64,000 bases of DNA from Acidimicrobiaceae bacterium (lineage in GTDB: Bacteria > Actinomycetota > Acidimicrobiia > Acidimicrobiales > UBA8592). Shown here one piece after another: positions 1 to 10,972 of the stretch. Position 1 is the first letter of the stretch. Each line of letters opens with the position of its first letter. Under the pieces are notes generated by a model. That model saw only the letters and a program-made list of their open reading frames with translations. It searched no databases and was not told the DNA's origin. The stretch lies in assembly GCA_002709645.1 (NCBI GenBank), contig PAQG01000031.1, positions 1 to 64,000 on the forward strand. The letters are read 5' to 3'. A program made the position numbers and the translations under genes.

Positions 1-1
1 A

Positions 2-790
2 ATTGCTACAGAAAAAATTGAAATCGGGCCCGGAATAACGAACCCATATACACGCCACCCCGGTCAAACTGCTGCAGCAATTGCGACTCTTGATGAGCTA
101 TCAAATGGTAGGGCATTTCTAGGAATTGGTGCTGGAGGATCCCTTACCCTCAACCCTCTAGCTATTGAGCGAGAGAAACCATTAGGAGCTGTTCGAAACA
201 CCATTGAGATAGCTAGAAAACTATTTTCAGGTAACAAAGTATCTCATCAAGGCCCGATTGCTTCATTAAATTCTGCAAAAATTAGTTATGCAAGATCCGG
301 CATTGAAATTTGGCTTGCCGGAAGGGGGCCGAAAATGCTTGCGCTCGGGGGGGCGGAGGCTGATGGAGTGATGCTTGACTTCATTTACAAACCGCAACTT
401 GAGGAGTACATACAGAGGGTCCGAGATCATGGAAAAGCGAAAATATGTTACTCAACTGCGATAGTTACAGATAAAGAAGACTTGGAATTTGTCCGCCCAC
501 ATATGACATACCGACTAGTAGATGCTCCCAAAAGCGTTAAGGAAGCGATTGGGATCACAGAAGAAGAAATTGCAACCATTAAAGAAACTATGAGTAACGG
601 ACTTCAAGCGGCAGCGAAGCACGTTCGTGATGAATGGATACAACCATTTATCATTCAGGGAAGCATTCAAGAATGTCAGGAAGAAATAAAGCAACTTTGC
701 GTGAACAATGACATAGACGAATTTCTAGTTCCAATGTTTGATATGCCCGACCAAAGTAGTTACCTGAAACAAATATCCAAAATATTTTAG
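2..790 (+). CDS. LLM class (luciferase-like, probably F420-dependent) oxidoreductase, 5' truncated by window edge
   Basis: Frame 2 is open from the window start (IATEKIEIGPGITNPYTRHPGQTAAAIATLDELSNGRAFLGIGAGG), a typical LLM motif; ORF track lists only the 335..790 part. Confidence 0.8.
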   Translation: MATEKIEIGPGITNPYTRHPGQTAAAIATLDELSNGRAFLGIGAGGSLTLNPLAIEREKPLGAVRNTIEIARKLFSGNKVSHQGPIASLNSAKISYARSGIEIWLAGRGPKMLALGGAEADGVMLDFIYKPQLEEYIQRVRDHGKAKICYSTAIVTDKEDLEFVRPHMTYRLVDAPKSVKEAIGITEEEIATIKETMSNGLQAAAKHVRDEWIQPFIIQGSIQECQEEIKQLCVNNDIDEFLVPMFDMPDQSSYLKQISKIF

Positions 791-793
791 AAG

Positions 794-2209
794 TTACCGA
801 AGAGGCTCAGGAATAGCCCGTTTTAAGAATTTGCCATGCCCAGCATTTCCAACGAATTCTCTGTTCCTGATAACAAAATTGCCACGGCTCAAAACACTTT
901 CTGCTTGTCCCTTTACAGCCATTCCTTCCCAGACAGAATGGTCAACATCCATATGATGACTTGAAGCACCTAGGACATGTTCCGTATCAGGATTGTAGAT
1001 GACAATATCAGCATCAGCCCCAGAGGTGATAATTCCCTTTCTTCCTTGCAGTCCAAATAGGCGAGCCGGTGTCGTAGAACAGATCTCTACCCAGCGTTGA
1101 AGACTAATTTCATTGTTTCGAACTCCTTGAAATAAGAGATCCATCCTGTGTTCAATGACTCCTAACCCATTAGGTGTTTCACGGAAATCATCAACGCCAA
1201 GTAATTTCTCAGCGTCGCAAAATGGGCAATGGTCGGTAGCCACAACGGAAAGGTCATCTGTTCTTAATCCCATCCAGAGGTTGTCCTGATTGCCATCAGC
1301 TGAAGATCGTAGGGGTGGCGAGCAGATATGGCGAACCCCATCAATTCCAGGTTGATCAAGATGTTCTTCGAGGCTTAGATATAAGTACTGTGGGCAGGTT
1401 TCCGCAAAAACATTTCGTCCTTCATCTCTTGCTCTAGCAACTTCCCTAAGAGCGTTTGTTGATGAAAGGTGGACTATGTACAGCGGAGCTCCGGCGACAA
1501 TAGCTAATTGGATTGCTCTATGGGTCGCCTCGCCTTCAAGTTCAGGAGGACGAGTTCTCCCATGCCAGACAGACCCGAGGTTTCCGCGTTCGGCAGCTTG
1601 ATCCCGCAGTACATCAATAGCTATACCATTCTCAGCATGCATCATCGTCATCGCACCGGATTCAGCCGCTAATTGCATGACTTGGAGAATCTGCCCATCA
1701 TCGGAATACCAGGCATCTGGGTAAGCCATAAACAACTTGTAGCTAGTAATACCATCATCAACGAGTCCAGCAATATCAATAAGGGACTGTTTGTTTACAT
1801 CGCCAATAGAAAGATGAAGAGAATAGTCAATAGCGCATTGCCCCGAGGCCTCTGCAAGACGTGACTCAAGGGCTTCGGGGATAGCTGTCCCTTTTATTTG
1901 CCCTGCGAAATCAATTACGGTTGTAGTGCCACCCCATGCAGCTGCTTGCGTCCCACTTTCAAATGAATCACTGGAAGTCGCTTGAGGCGTCATCGGGAGT
2001 TGAAGGTGCACATGCGCATCTACACCTCCAGGGATAACGTATTTCCCAGATGCATCAATAATATCAATATCACCACGAAGCGCTGTCTGCACTATTTCAC
2101 TATCGGGGCTGACGACACCCACGATTTTTTCTCCATCTATTAAGACATCGGATAAAGAAGTGTGTGTCGCGTTTACCACAGTCCCACCAATTATCAGTCG
2201 TGTTGTCAT
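794..2209 (-). CDS. hydA: Dihydropyrimidinase / D-hydantoinase
   Basis: VIPGGVDAHVHLQLP, TSYKLFMAYP, MMHAENG, VATDHCPF motifs of the cyclic amidohydrolase family. Confidence 0.88.
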   Translation of the reverse strand: MTTRLIIGGTVVNATHTSLSDVLIDGEKIVGVVSPDSEIVQTALRGDIDIIDASGKYVIPGGVDAHVHLQLPMTPQATSSDSFESGTQAAAWGGTTTVIDFAGQIKGTAIPEALESRLAEASGQCAIDYSLHLSIGDVNKQSLIDIAGLVDDGITSYKLFMAYPDAWYSDDGQILQVMQLAAESGAMTMMHAENGIAIDVLRDQAAERGNLGSVWHGRTRPPELEGEATHRAIQLAIVAGAPLYIVHLSSTNALREVARARDEGRNVFAETCPQYLYLSLEEHLDQPGIDGVRHICSPPLRSSADGNQDNLWMGLRTDDLSVVATDHCPFCDAEKLLGVDDFRETPNGLGVIEHRMDLLFQGVRNNEISLQRWVEICSTTPARLFGLQGRKGIITSGADADIVIYNPDTEHVLGASSHHMDVDHSVWEGMAVKGQAESVLSRGNFVIRNREFVGNAGHGKFLKRAIPEPLR

Positions 2210-2212
2210 GCT

Positions 2213-2983
2213 TTACCTTCCAAAGTCGAAATCTCTGACTTCTTTCATAGCTTCGCTAAGTGAGGCAACAGCAGCATGGAATAATGTTTCTCCTAATTCA
2301 CTTGAAGCGCCTGTCGGGTCACCAATATAACCATCTTCATGGAAATCATTCGAAAGCCATCCGAATGAGACCGACCCACCAAATTTTACGTGCGTATTTT
2401 CTGCCAACTTTTCTGGGACTCTACGGTTCGCTTTCTCAAGGTCAACATGCTCAGGCCGTAAAAACATAAAGACAGATGTTTCATCTCTTCCACCATGTAT
2501 TCCCATACCCAATTCATCTTCATTTGATTCGCCACCATAGGCAGGAGGTAGCGAGGGGTGCATGAGGAAAGTTTGTAAAGAGTATTTCAACCGCAATTCT
2601 CGTAGGGCAGTAGAAAGCATAGTTGTATTACCCCCATGCCCATTTAGTAGTACCAATTTTTTAGCTGGGGTTGCAGCTACGGACCGTCCAATATCTTCAA
2701 GTACAGCCATCAACGTTTGATATCCGAGTGAAATTGTTCCGGAAGACCAGTTATGCTCATTGGATTTGGAAACAGATAGTGTGGGGAGCATCCAAATATC
2801 TATCTCGTCCCCGCACGCTTCAACAACAGCTCGGCCAGTTTCATCTGCAATAATATGGTCAACGGAAAGCGGAAGATGGGGTCCATGCTGCTCAATAGCT
2901 CCTATAGGTAACAGAAGAATGGATTCTTTTGTTAGGACTTCAGGGATTTCTGGACCTTTTAAGTCTTCGTACATACCGCTCAT
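2213..2983 (-). CDS. Creatininase family protein (creatinine amidohydrolase-like)
   Basis: LLPIGAIEQHGPHLPLSVDHIIAD and LLNGHGGNTTML motifs. Confidence 0.88.
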   Translation of the reverse strand: MSGMYEDLKGPEIPEVLTKESILLLPIGAIEQHGPHLPLSVDHIIADETGRAVVEACGDEIDIWMLPTLSVSKSNEHNWSSGTISLGYQTLMAVLEDIGRSVAATPAKKLVLLNGHGGNTTMLSTALRELRLKYSLQTFLMHPSLPPAYGGESNEDELGMGIHGGRDETSVFMFLRPEHVDLEKANRRVPEKLAENTHVKFGGSVSFGWLSNDFHEDGYIGDPTGASSELGETLFHAAVASLSEAMKEVRDFDFGR

Positions 2984-3061
2984 AGCTTGAGATTAGCGCC
3001 TTCTTGAACAACTTCTCTGTAATATCTGAAGTAATAGCAGATCAAAGCCATCTCGGATAAT

Positions 3062-4354
3062 CTAATTCCACAATCGTATTGAACGCGAAGCTAGGTTTCT
3101 GTGTGCTTCCCTAAGGTCAAAGCCAACCAGCTCACCGTCCTTTATCGTATATTCACCAGAGACGAACAAGTCTTTTACTTTACGATCTGGGCCAAGAATT
3201 AAAGCTCCGACCGGATCCTCTATACCTGCGAGATCATTTGAATCCCAAATAGCGAAATCAGCTGCTGCCCCGATTTCAAATGAACCGAATTTATCTAAGC
3301 CAAGGCATTGGGCCCCTCCGATTGTCCCAAGTTCAAGAACGTCTTCAGGCATAAGCGCATCAGGGCGACCTTCACGAAGCCTTGCAGTGTAAAGAGCTTG
3401 CCGAAGTTCAGGGAAAAGCCCACCGACCTCATTACTTGCGACACCATCAACCCCTAAGCCAACCGGAACATTAGCCTCTCTTAAATCAACAACTGGACAC
3501 ATCCCAGCAGCGAGGCGGGCATTAGAAGAAGGGCAATGAGCTACCCCTGTTCCATGGCTTCCGAGAAGTTCAATTTCTTCCGATGAGAAATGAATTCCAT
3601 GAGCGAACCAAACATCATCTCCAGACCAGCCCCAATCAAAGAGTTGTTGAGCAGGTCTTTTTCCAAACCGCTCAATACAATGCTCTTGCTCATCCAGTGT
3701 TTCGCACAAATGGGTATGGAGTCTTAGCCCATGTTTTCTAGCGAGTGTCGCAGACTCAACCATAAGTCCGGAACTGACAGAGAACGGGCTACAAGGTGCG
3801 ACTACCACATGAACCATTTCTCCATCGTGGAACCTTGAAACGATCCGTTCTGTTGAAGCCAAAATAGAATCACGATCTTCTACTAAGTTATCGGGAGGTA
3901 GGCCTCCATCGGATTCCCCTAAATCCATCGAACCTCGACTAAGAAATAACCGTATACCGACAATATTGGCGGCATCCACTATCGCATCGAAAACAGTGTC
4001 ATCACCATTAGGAACTACATAATGATGATCAAAAGCTGTTGTGCAACCGCTCAAAGCCAATTCACCCAAACCAACCAGAGCAGATGCATGTACGTCCTCA
4101 ACATTCATTTTCCCCCAGATGGGGTAGAGAGTTTGAAGCCACTCAAAGAGATTGCACCCTGTAGCTAATCCGCGAGTCATCCATTGATACAGATGATGGT
4201 GGGTATTGATTAATCCAGGAGTAATGATTTCTCCATCTACTCGGATAACAATATCGCCGTCAACCGGCTCAATATTCCCCAACGCTACTATACGGCCACC
4301 GGCAAAAGCGATATCTCCGGGGTGCCGTGCACCTCGTAAAACAGTCCGTCCCAC
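3062..4354 (-). CDS. Amidohydrolase, 8-oxoguanine deaminase-like
   Basis: PGLINTHHHLYQWMTRGLA..LFEWLQTLYPIW, LRLHTHLCET, VGLGVDGVASNE; resembles 8-oxoguanine deaminase/AtzB-like proteins. Confidence 0.75.
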   Translation of the reverse strand: MGRTVLRGARHPGDIAFAGGRIVALGNIEPVDGDIVIRVDGEIITPGLINTHHHLYQWMTRGLATGCNLFEWLQTLYPIWGKMNVEDVHASALVGLGELALSGCTTAFDHHYVVPNGDDTVFDAIVDAANIVGIRLFLSRGSMDLGESDGGLPPDNLVEDRDSILASTERIVSRFHDGEMVHVVVAPCSPFSVSSGLMVESATLARKHGLRLHTHLCETLDEQEHCIERFGKRPAQQLFDWGWSGDDVWFAHGIHFSSEEIELLGSHGTGVAHCPSSNARLAAGMCPVVDLREANVPVGLGVDGVASNEVGGLFPELRQALYTARLREGRPDALMPEDVLELGTIGGAQCLGLDKFGSFEIGAAADFAIWDSNDLAGIEDPVGALILGPDRKVKDLFVSGEYTIKDGELVGFDLREAHRNLASRSIRLWN

Positions 4355-4407
4355 CTGTATAACGCTATCGGAAGGTCAGTGAATTAGATCTTTTCTAGTA
4401 GGAATGA

Positions 4408-4773
4408 TCACTCGGGATGGAATTCGTGTTTTTTTAGATCGCCTAGACTTGCCCACTCAAGTGTGGCTATATGTGTCGCTTCGAGTCGTACTTGCGGTGC
4501 TTTGCCGGCAAGTAAAGCTTCCTGCCAACGTGGGGCGCATAAACACCATTGGTCCCCTGCCTTTAGTCCCAGAAACCCGTATTCGGGCATCGGTGTTGTT
4601 AAATCATTACCTGCTTCTTTGGAAAATATTAAGAAATCATCAGTCATAACAGCGCAGACCGTATGGACTCCCAGATCGCCAGACCCAGTCTCACAACAAC
4701 CATTTCTGTAGTAACCCGTCATCGGGTCCAAACTGCAATCGGTTAAGTCTGTGCCAAGAACATTCTTTGCCAT
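4408..4773 (-). CDS. DUF2237 family protein
   Basis: NVLGTDLTDCSLDPMTGYYRNGCCETGSGDLGVHTVCAVMTDDFL..GDQWCLCAPRWQEAL. Confidence 0.85.
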   Translation of the reverse strand: MAKNVLGTDLTDCSLDPMTGYYRNGCCETGSGDLGVHTVCAVMTDDFLIFSKEAGNDLTTPMPEYGFLGLKAGDQWCLCAPRWQEALLAGKAPQVRLEATHIATLEWASLGDLKKHEFHPE

Positions 4774-4833
4774 GAAGAAATCTTACACGACGATTTAATA
4801 CTGCACGATTTTATTGAATTAAACGAATTTCAA

Positions 4834-6279
4834 TTATGCGTGAATGGGAGCCCTCTTATGAGACCATTGAATTTCATTCTCAATTTGAGCGCCTACTTGA
4901 AAAAGAATGTCTTCTCTCCCATATGCAGCAACTAATTGAACTCCAATCGGAAGACCATCTTTCGTAAAACCAGTTGGGAGAGAAATAGCAGGTTGACCAG
5001 TTGCATTGAAAGGGGAGGTGTAAGCAGCGTAAGGGATAGACCGCATCGAGTTTCTCATCGGGTCGTCCTTCGTTGATGTTAAATCTCCTATACGTGGAGG
5101 CGGCTGAAGGGTTGTCGGTGTCAAAAGAAGATCCCAGCCCTCCTCCCACCACTGCAAAGTAGCACGTCGCATAGCTCCCATAGCTGCTTGAGCTTGCATC
5201 ACCTCTAAACCACTAGTCGTTGATCCATGTTGGGCCATAAGCCAGGTTCCAATTTCAACATCATCTATCGTTACGTCTCTACCAAGAAGTCTTCCAACAT
5301 TCTGTAACGTTAAATTTGCCCCAGCCATCCATATCGCACTGAATCTACCGCCAATTCCCGGATCGTCTAAAGCAGAGGGGTGTGCTTCAGCTACGTGATG
5401 ACCGAGACTTTCCAAAAGTTCAGCTGTTGCCTGAGTCAACTGCCGACAATCTTCATGGAGTTCAAGGTCATCTCTTGGAGATACATTCCAAAGCCCTATT
5501 CGTAGTTTTCCAGGGCTGGTATTTATCTGATCTATATATGGCTGGCCATGAGTTGGAGCAACCACCCCATCTCCCATAGTGGGCAAGGCAGTGGCATCAA
5601 GAATTGCTGCAGCGTCACGCATAGAATGCGACACGACATGCTGGATAGAGAGCCCCCACTCTTCTTGAAGTGGCCCCATAGGCATTCGTCCACGGCTGGG
5701 TTTTAAACCAACAAGCCCACACATGGCTGCAGGGATACGGATACTGCCACCACCATCGCTAGCATTTGCAGAAGGCACCATCCCTGAGGCTACAGCTGCT
5801 GCAGCTCCACCGCTAGAGCCCCCTGTCCCATAATCAGTATTCCAAGGATTTCGAGAAGGCCCATAGGATTCAGGTTCGGTAGTTCCAACTAGACCAAACT
5901 CTGGAGTGTTAGTCCGGCCAACAACAATAAATCCCGCTTCTCGATATCTTCGAGCTAAATCAGACTCAATTGGACTTATGTAATTTATATTTTTCAACGC
6001 TTTATTGCCGAGATGCATAGGCTCACCTGCGCTGCAAGTCCATAGATCCTTTAGGAGAAAAGGAACTCCTTGGAAAGGTCCATTAGGGATATCCCCAGCA
6101 GCATCTTCTAAAGCACGTTCAAATCTCCTCGTAACGACAGCATTTAAATCACCATCCATTGCTTCGATACGTTTTATTGAGGCTTCAATAACTTCCACAG
6201 CTGAGAGATCGCCAGACCTGATTACCTCAGCGAGCCCTACACTATCTAATCGGCTTAATTCACCATCGTCATAATCCAT
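4834..6279 (-). CDS. Amidase (amidase-signature family)
   Basis: [50 protein letters not shown]: Ser-cisSer-Lys amidase signature. Confidence 0.92.
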   Translation of the reverse strand: MDYDDGELSRLDSVGLAEVIRSGDLSAVEVIEASIKRIEAMDGDLNAVVTRRFERALEDAAGDIPNGPFQGVPFLLKDLWTCSAGEPMHLGNKALKNINYISPIESDLARRYREAGFIVVGRTNTPEFGLVGTTEPESYGPSRNPWNTDYGTGGSSGGAAAAVASGMVPSANASDGGGSIRIPAAMCGLVGLKPSRGRMPMGPLQEEWGLSIQHVVSHSMRDAAAILDATALPTMGDGVVAPTHGQPYIDQINTSPGKLRIGLWNVSPRDDLELHEDCRQLTQATAELLESLGHHVAEAHPSALDDPGIGGRFSAIWMAGANLTLQNVGRLLGRDVTIDDVEIGTWLMAQHGSTTSGLEVMQAQAAMGAMRRATLQWWEEGWDLLLTPTTLQPPPRIGDLTSTKDDPMRNSMRSIPYAAYTSPFNATGQPAISLPTGFTKDGLPIGVQLVAAYGREDILFQVGAQIENEIQWSHKRAPIHA

Positions 6280-6330
6280 AATGGGAACATAGCCTAGCGG
6301 TGACCTAACTGCTAAAGCAGTAAAGAATTT

Positions 6331-7338
6331 CTAAGGATTCCAATTGGAAAACGTATCAATCATTAATTGCACATCCGGTCCAAGCGGATAAAGAATAGGT
6401 GAAGTGCAACCAGCCTCAATATATTCAAGAACCTTTGCTTTCGCTTCTTCAGGAGTTCCAGAAGCTGTACACCTTTGGACGACATCATCCGGTACAAGTT
6501 TCGATGCAGCGAGGACCTCTTCATTCGTGGCAGGCCAAGAAAGCACTTGATGTATTTCGTTAAGAAGTTCATCTGTTACTCCACTCGCAGCCATAATATG
6601 AGGTTGTTGCCCCAGATACTGGGTGAGTAAGAGGCGAGCACCATCTAAGGCTGCTTGACGATCTTCATCAATTGAACAGACAATAAGCTGAGGGCGATCT
6701 ATTCTGTCTAGATCCTTCCCAACGGATGCAGCCCCTTTCTCTAAGGCTTCCATCGCTCGCAAGTTATATTTAGGTTCAACCATGTAGTTAAGAACTACAC
6801 CATCCGCTATCTTGCCTGTAAGTTCCATCATCTTCATTCCCGTTGCACCTATATATATTGGAACGTCCTTAGCAACTCTTTCTTGATGAACATAATCAAG
6901 TTCAACGCCATCAAGTTTCACATAGTCACCTTCGTAGGTCACAGGACCATCACATTGCAGAAGAGCGCGAACCGACTCAACAACTTCACGCATAACCATA
7001 AGAGGACGCTTCCTCTCCACACCTACCCTTGAAGCAAGTGGGTCCCACCATGCGCCAATCCCAAGAATTATTCTACCTGGAGCCAAATCGTCAAGAGTGG
7101 AAAATGTTGAAGCGATACGGGCTGGATTTCGTGTCCAACAATCAATAACTCCACTTCCTATCTTTACCCTTGAAGTACTGGTGGCAAATGCCGCCATAGG
7201 AACGCAGCATTCCCGGACCAGTCTTGAATCAGCCTGCCAGACAGAATCAAACCCCTTTTCTTCTGCTGATTGAGCAAAGATAATTGCCTCTTGAATTGAA
7301 TGGGCATCTTGAAGGTAAATCCCTACTTTTTGAGTCAT
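6331..7338 (-). CDS. LLM class F420-dependent oxidoreductase (Mer-like)
   Basis: [47 protein letters not shown]. Confidence 0.85.
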   Translation of the reverse strand: MTQKVGIYLQDAHSIQEAIIFAQSAEEKGFDSVWQADSRLVRECCVPMAAFATSTSRVKIGSGVIDCWTRNPARIASTFSTLDDLAPGRIILGIGAWWDPLASRVGVERKRPLMVMREVVESVRALLQCDGPVTYEGDYVKLDGVELDYVHQERVAKDVPIYIGATGMKMMELTGKIADGVVLNYMVEPKYNLRAMEALEKGAASVGKDLDRIDRPQLIVCSIDEDRQAALDGARLLLTQYLGQQPHIMAASGVTDELLNEIHQVLSWPATNEEVLAASKLVPDDVVQRCTASGTPEEAKAKVLEYIEAGCTSPILYPLGPDVQLMIDTFSNWNP

Positions 7339-8405
7339 GTGATCTCGGCAATCTTTTTGAATAAGCGAATAGATGCCTCAGCGGCTTTTGCCTCAATTTC
7401 AGCAGCATCTATTTTCGTAAATTCCCCGTTTTCCATCACATGTTCTCCATTAATTTGAATATTTACTGGTCTCACTCCAGTTGTGAAAGCTAAATGCCAG
7501 GGTTCCATTTTATGGTATGTCCAAGTAACAACATCGTTAATGCACTCCGGAAACAAAGAATTGTTTACTTCGAGCATTTCCCAGACCTTTTCAGGTGATT
7601 CAATAATATGGTTTTCACGTAATCGAACATATGCAACACGGAATTCGTCAATCATATCTGCGCCAATCCCATCTGTTCCCAAACCAACGGGGTTTGAGAA
7701 TCTGAGTGGTTCAGCGTAACCAACAGAATTATTCATGTTTGACCTTGGGTTATGAATAATTGTTCCCTTTAGGCCATGATCATCTTCAAGTTTAACTCCA
7801 TGAATTAGAAGCCAATTGTCCTTTGACAACGGTTTTAATCTACTTGTAGCGGATGCGTCTATTTCTCCCTCCGCAACATGAACATGCACTCCTACATCCA
7901 GATCAGATGCCAGTCCCGCAGCTGCTTCTAAAGTCTCATCAGAACAAGTAAAAGCTGCATGGATACCAATCATCCCGCGCCCTCCTTCACTGATAAAGCG
8001 ATGATTTTCCTCCAAACCACGCTTTGCGTCTTCGGTCATTGCCATCGCCTTCTCTGAACCTTCATGATTCCGGTCCGTCACGCCGTAACACGTGTTCACA
8101 CGAACTCCAAGAGATGCACAAGCTTCAGAAATAGTAGTTAGCGAGCCTTCAATGGCATTGGGTGACTCGTGGTGGTCAATAATGCATGTAGTCCCGCTCC
8201 GTAATGCTTCTAGGGCTCCCAACTTCGCCGACCATTCAATAATGTCAAGGTCAAGAGATCTATCTAATTTCCACCAGACAGACTCTAAAATTTCATGGAA
8301 AGAAGTAGGCGCTTGGGCTGGGCTGGGCATGCCTCGAGCAAGCGATGAATAGAGGTGATGGTGAGCGCAAACAAGTCCATGAGTTTGGTTAGCTTTTAGT
8401 TCCAT
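7335..8405 (-). CDS. ssnA: SsnA-like amidohydrolase
   Basis: [73 protein letters not shown], closely resembling recalled E. coli SsnA; N-terminal segment appears missing. Confidence 0.78.
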   Translation of the reverse strand: MELKANQTHGLVCAHHHLYSSLARGMPSPAQAPTSFHEILESVWWKLDRSLDLDIIEWSAKLGALEALRSGTTCIIDHHESPNAIEGSLTTISEACASLGVRVNTCYGVTDRNHEGSEKAMAMTEDAKRGLEENHRFISEGGRGMIGIHAAFTCSDETLEAAAGLASDLDVGVHVHVAEGEIDASATSRLKPLSKDNWLLIHGVKLEDDHGLKGTIIHNPRSNMNNSVGYAEPLRFSNPVGLGTDGIGADMIDEFRVAYVRLRENHIIESPEKVWEMLEVNNSLFPECINDVVTWTYHKMEPWHLAFTTGVRPVNIQINGEHVMENGEFTKIDAAEIEAKAAEASIRLFKKIAEIT

Positions 8406-10972
8406 GCTTCAGTCCGCTCACGATTAGAAAGATCTTCCATCGGTAGCTCGTTACGCCACACACCATCATGGGCTTGGAGCGCTGCAGCTACAGCACCTGC
8501 AGTCGGGACGAGGCCAATCTCCCCAACTCCTTTTATCCCATAAGGTGAGTTCGGCTCGGGAGATTCAACAAGGATTACATCAACATCTGGCATGTCCTTA
8601 GGGCGGATGATGTTAAGACTTTTCAAAGTCAGATTTTTAGGGCGTCCAACTTCATCGCAAGGAAATCCTTCAGTTAATGCATACCCCAAGCCCATATGGA
8701 CCGCACCTTCAATTTGTCCTTCGCATAAAAGTGGGTTCACCGCCTTTCCAACGTCATGTGCTGCAACAACGCGCTCAATCTTTCCTGAATCAGGGTCAAT
8801 AATCACAAGTTGAGCCGCATAACCAAAAGTAGAATGGATTATTGGGTTCGCTACATTCTCAGCTAGAGAATTTGTCCAATCAACCCTGTATTCTCCTTCG
8901 TAATCGATACCAATCTTTCGTCCACCCTCAATAGCTTTCAAGCAAGCATCCTGGACGGCGCCAGCTCCCATAAGCGTTCCACGACTCCCAGTTGTCTGCC
9001 CAGCGCCTAATTCGCGAGAAGTGTCAACCAAAACGTCAATAACGTCACTTGAGACACCAAGCTCTTCCGCAGCTACTTGCAAGGCAATAGTATGTACTCC
9101 CTGTCCCATCTCTGTCCAACAATGGCGGACTTGGACACGGCCATCCTCAGTAAAGTGGATAACGGCTTTAGCTACCTCTTTGAAACCATTTCCTAAACCA
9201 GAGTTTTTCAAACCCAGACCAACACCTACCGCTTTCCCATCAGAAATCGCTTGGTCGTATGCAGGCTTAACAGCTTCTAAGCAAGCTCTAGCTCCTAGCG
9301 CTCCATCATCCATAATTTGCCCTGGCCCCCATGTGGATCCTGAAGTTATCACGTTTCTGTTACGTATTTCCCAACCGCTAATTCCGACTCTTTCAGCAAG
9401 GCGATCTATCACACCTTCCATAGCGAACTGAGCTTGGTTAGCACCAAACCCTCGGAATGCTCCACAGACTGAGTTATTTGTACGAGCAGCCACTGCTTCA
9501 ACCTCAATATTGGGTATCACATATGGCCCACTGGCATGACCAGCTGCTCGTTCAAGGACTTTCATCCCAACAGATGCATAAGGACCAGAGTCACCCACCA
9601 TCTGTACGGAGAGAGCTTTAAGTTGACCTTCCTTATCGCAACCGGCCTTGTATTCCAAACGAATCGGATGCCTTTTGGTATGTATCAAAAATGATTCCTC
9701 ACGACTAAGGGTTGTCTTCACCGGCTTCTGCAAAAGCCATGCAGCTAAAGCTGTTTGCGCTTGGTTTGACATATCTTCTTTACCACCGAACGCTCCGCCA
9801 TTAGATACAAGTTCAACAGTTAATTCCTTCTGACTTATCCCAAGGACTCTAGCTATGTCATTTCGGTCATCCCATATCCCTTGTCCACCGCTATAGATAT
9901 AGAGTTTTTTATCGGTATCAAATGCTGCCAAAGTTGATTCTGGCTCAAGGAAGGCATGATCAACCCTTTGCGTCTGGAAAGTTTCGCTAACAATATGGGC
10001 GCACTTTTCCCACGCAGTATCAACATCTCCACGCTGATATGTTGAAGTTGAGAGAATGTTCCCATCTAAACCCCAAACAGCATCCTCCTGAGATTTAATA
10101 GCTTCAATAGGGTTAGTGATGGGAGGAAGTTCGTTGTAACTAATCTCAATTAATTCAGCGGCCGAGCGGGCAATCTCTCGCGTATCAGCAACGACCATGG
10201 CAATTACGTCCCCTAGGTAACTAGTTCTTCCTCCGACAGGAATAAAGACGGGCCAGTCTTTATGGATAAGTCCAACTTTCAGCTCTCCCGGAACATCAGC
10301 AGCAGTGATTACCCGAACCACACCATTACACGCTTCAGCTTTTGAAACATCTATAGAGATAATTTCAGCTCGAGCATAATCGCTAAGTTTAAAAGCTCCA
10401 TGGAGAAGTCCCTCAACTTCAAGGTCATCTATGAATGGCCTTCTGCCTACAGCAAGGTCTTCAGCTTCATACTTTATTAGCCTGCTACCGATACCTGTTC
10501 CTTCTTCCAACTCAGGTATGTCACATTTAGCTAGAGCTTCAACTGCATCAAGTATTTTGATATAGCCAGTACAACGGCATAAATGCGCTCCAAGGTGACG
10601 AGCAGCATATTCTCGCTCTAATTTTTCTCCCTTCTTATCCACTAATACTTTCGTCCTAACCATAATCCCAGGGGTGCAAAACCCGCATTGAAGGGCTCCG
10701 CATGCAGCGAATGCTTGACCCATACGGTCAATCTCTTCGGGGTCAATCCCTTCTAATGTTTGTATTGATGCGCCCTCAGCTCTTTCAACAGAGAGTTGGC
10801 AAGAGATTCTTGCTTTCCCATCCATTATCACTGTGCAGCATCCGCACTGCCCAGATGGTGAACAGCCGTCCTTAGCTGAAAGAATGCCAAGTTCATCACG
10901 TAACGCCCCTAGAAGATGGGCATGTTCGCCAACGACTTCAACTTGATTTCCATTTAATTCAAAAATAGTCAT
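8396..10972 (-). CDS. Xanthine dehydrogenase family protein, 2Fe-2S domain fused to molybdopterin-binding domain (XdhD-like)
   Basis: N-terminal CSPSGQCGCC and QCGFCTPG..LCRCTGY clusters; C-terminal GGAFGGKEDM, AFRGFGANQAQFAME, GIKGVGEIGLVPTAGAVAAAL. Confidence 0.9.
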   Translation of the reverse strand: MTIFELNGNQVEVVGEHAHLLGALRDELGILSAKDGCSPSGQCGCCTVIMDGKARISCQLSVERAEGASIQTLEGIDPEEIDRMGQAFAACGALQCGFCTPGIMVRTKVLVDKKGEKLEREYAARHLGAHLCRCTGYIKILDAVEALAKCDIPELEEGTGIGSRLIKYEAEDLAVGRRPFIDDLEVEGLLHGAFKLSDYARAEIISIDVSKAEACNGVVRVITAADVPGELKVGLIHKDWPVFIPVGGRTSYLGDVIAMVVADTREIARSAAELIEISYNELPPITNPIEAIKSQEDAVWGLDGNILSTSTYQRGDVDTAWEKCAHIVSETFQTQRVDHAFLEPESTLAAFDTDKKLYIYSGGQGIWDDRNDIARVLGISQKELTVELVSNGGAFGGKEDMSNQAQTALAAWLLQKPVKTTLSREESFLIHTKRHPIRLEYKAGCDKEGQLKALSVQMVGDSGPYASVGMKVLERAAGHASGPYVIPNIEVEAVAARTNNSVCGAFRGFGANQAQFAMEGVIDRLAERVGISGWEIRNRNVITSGSTWGPGQIMDDGALGARACLEAVKPAYDQAISDGKAVGVGLGLKNSGLGNGFKEVAKAVIHFTEDGRVQVRHCWTEMGQGVHTIALQVAAEELGVSSDVIDVLVDTSRELGAGQTTGSRGTLMGAGAVQDACLKAIEGGRKIGIDYEGEYRVDWTNSLAENVANPIIHSTFGYAAQLVIIDPDSGKIERVVAAHDVGKAVNPLLCEGQIEGAVHMGLGYALTEGFPCDEVGRPKNLTLKSLNIIRPKDMPDVDVILVESPEPNSPYGIKGVGEIGLVPTAGAVAAALQAHDGVWRNELPMEDLSNRERTEAWN

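Noticed and set aside
1673-1864. Antisense ORF inside the hydantoinase gene (and many similar opposite-strand ORFs such as 9021..9431, 42577..42936, 57417..57737)
   Set aside because: They lie entirely opposite strongly supported genes, have no recognisable motif, and look like frame-complement artefacts.
4404-4649. Possible divergent gene opposite the DUF2237 gene
   Set aside because: DUF2237 on the minus strand is clear and the + strand translation has no family features.
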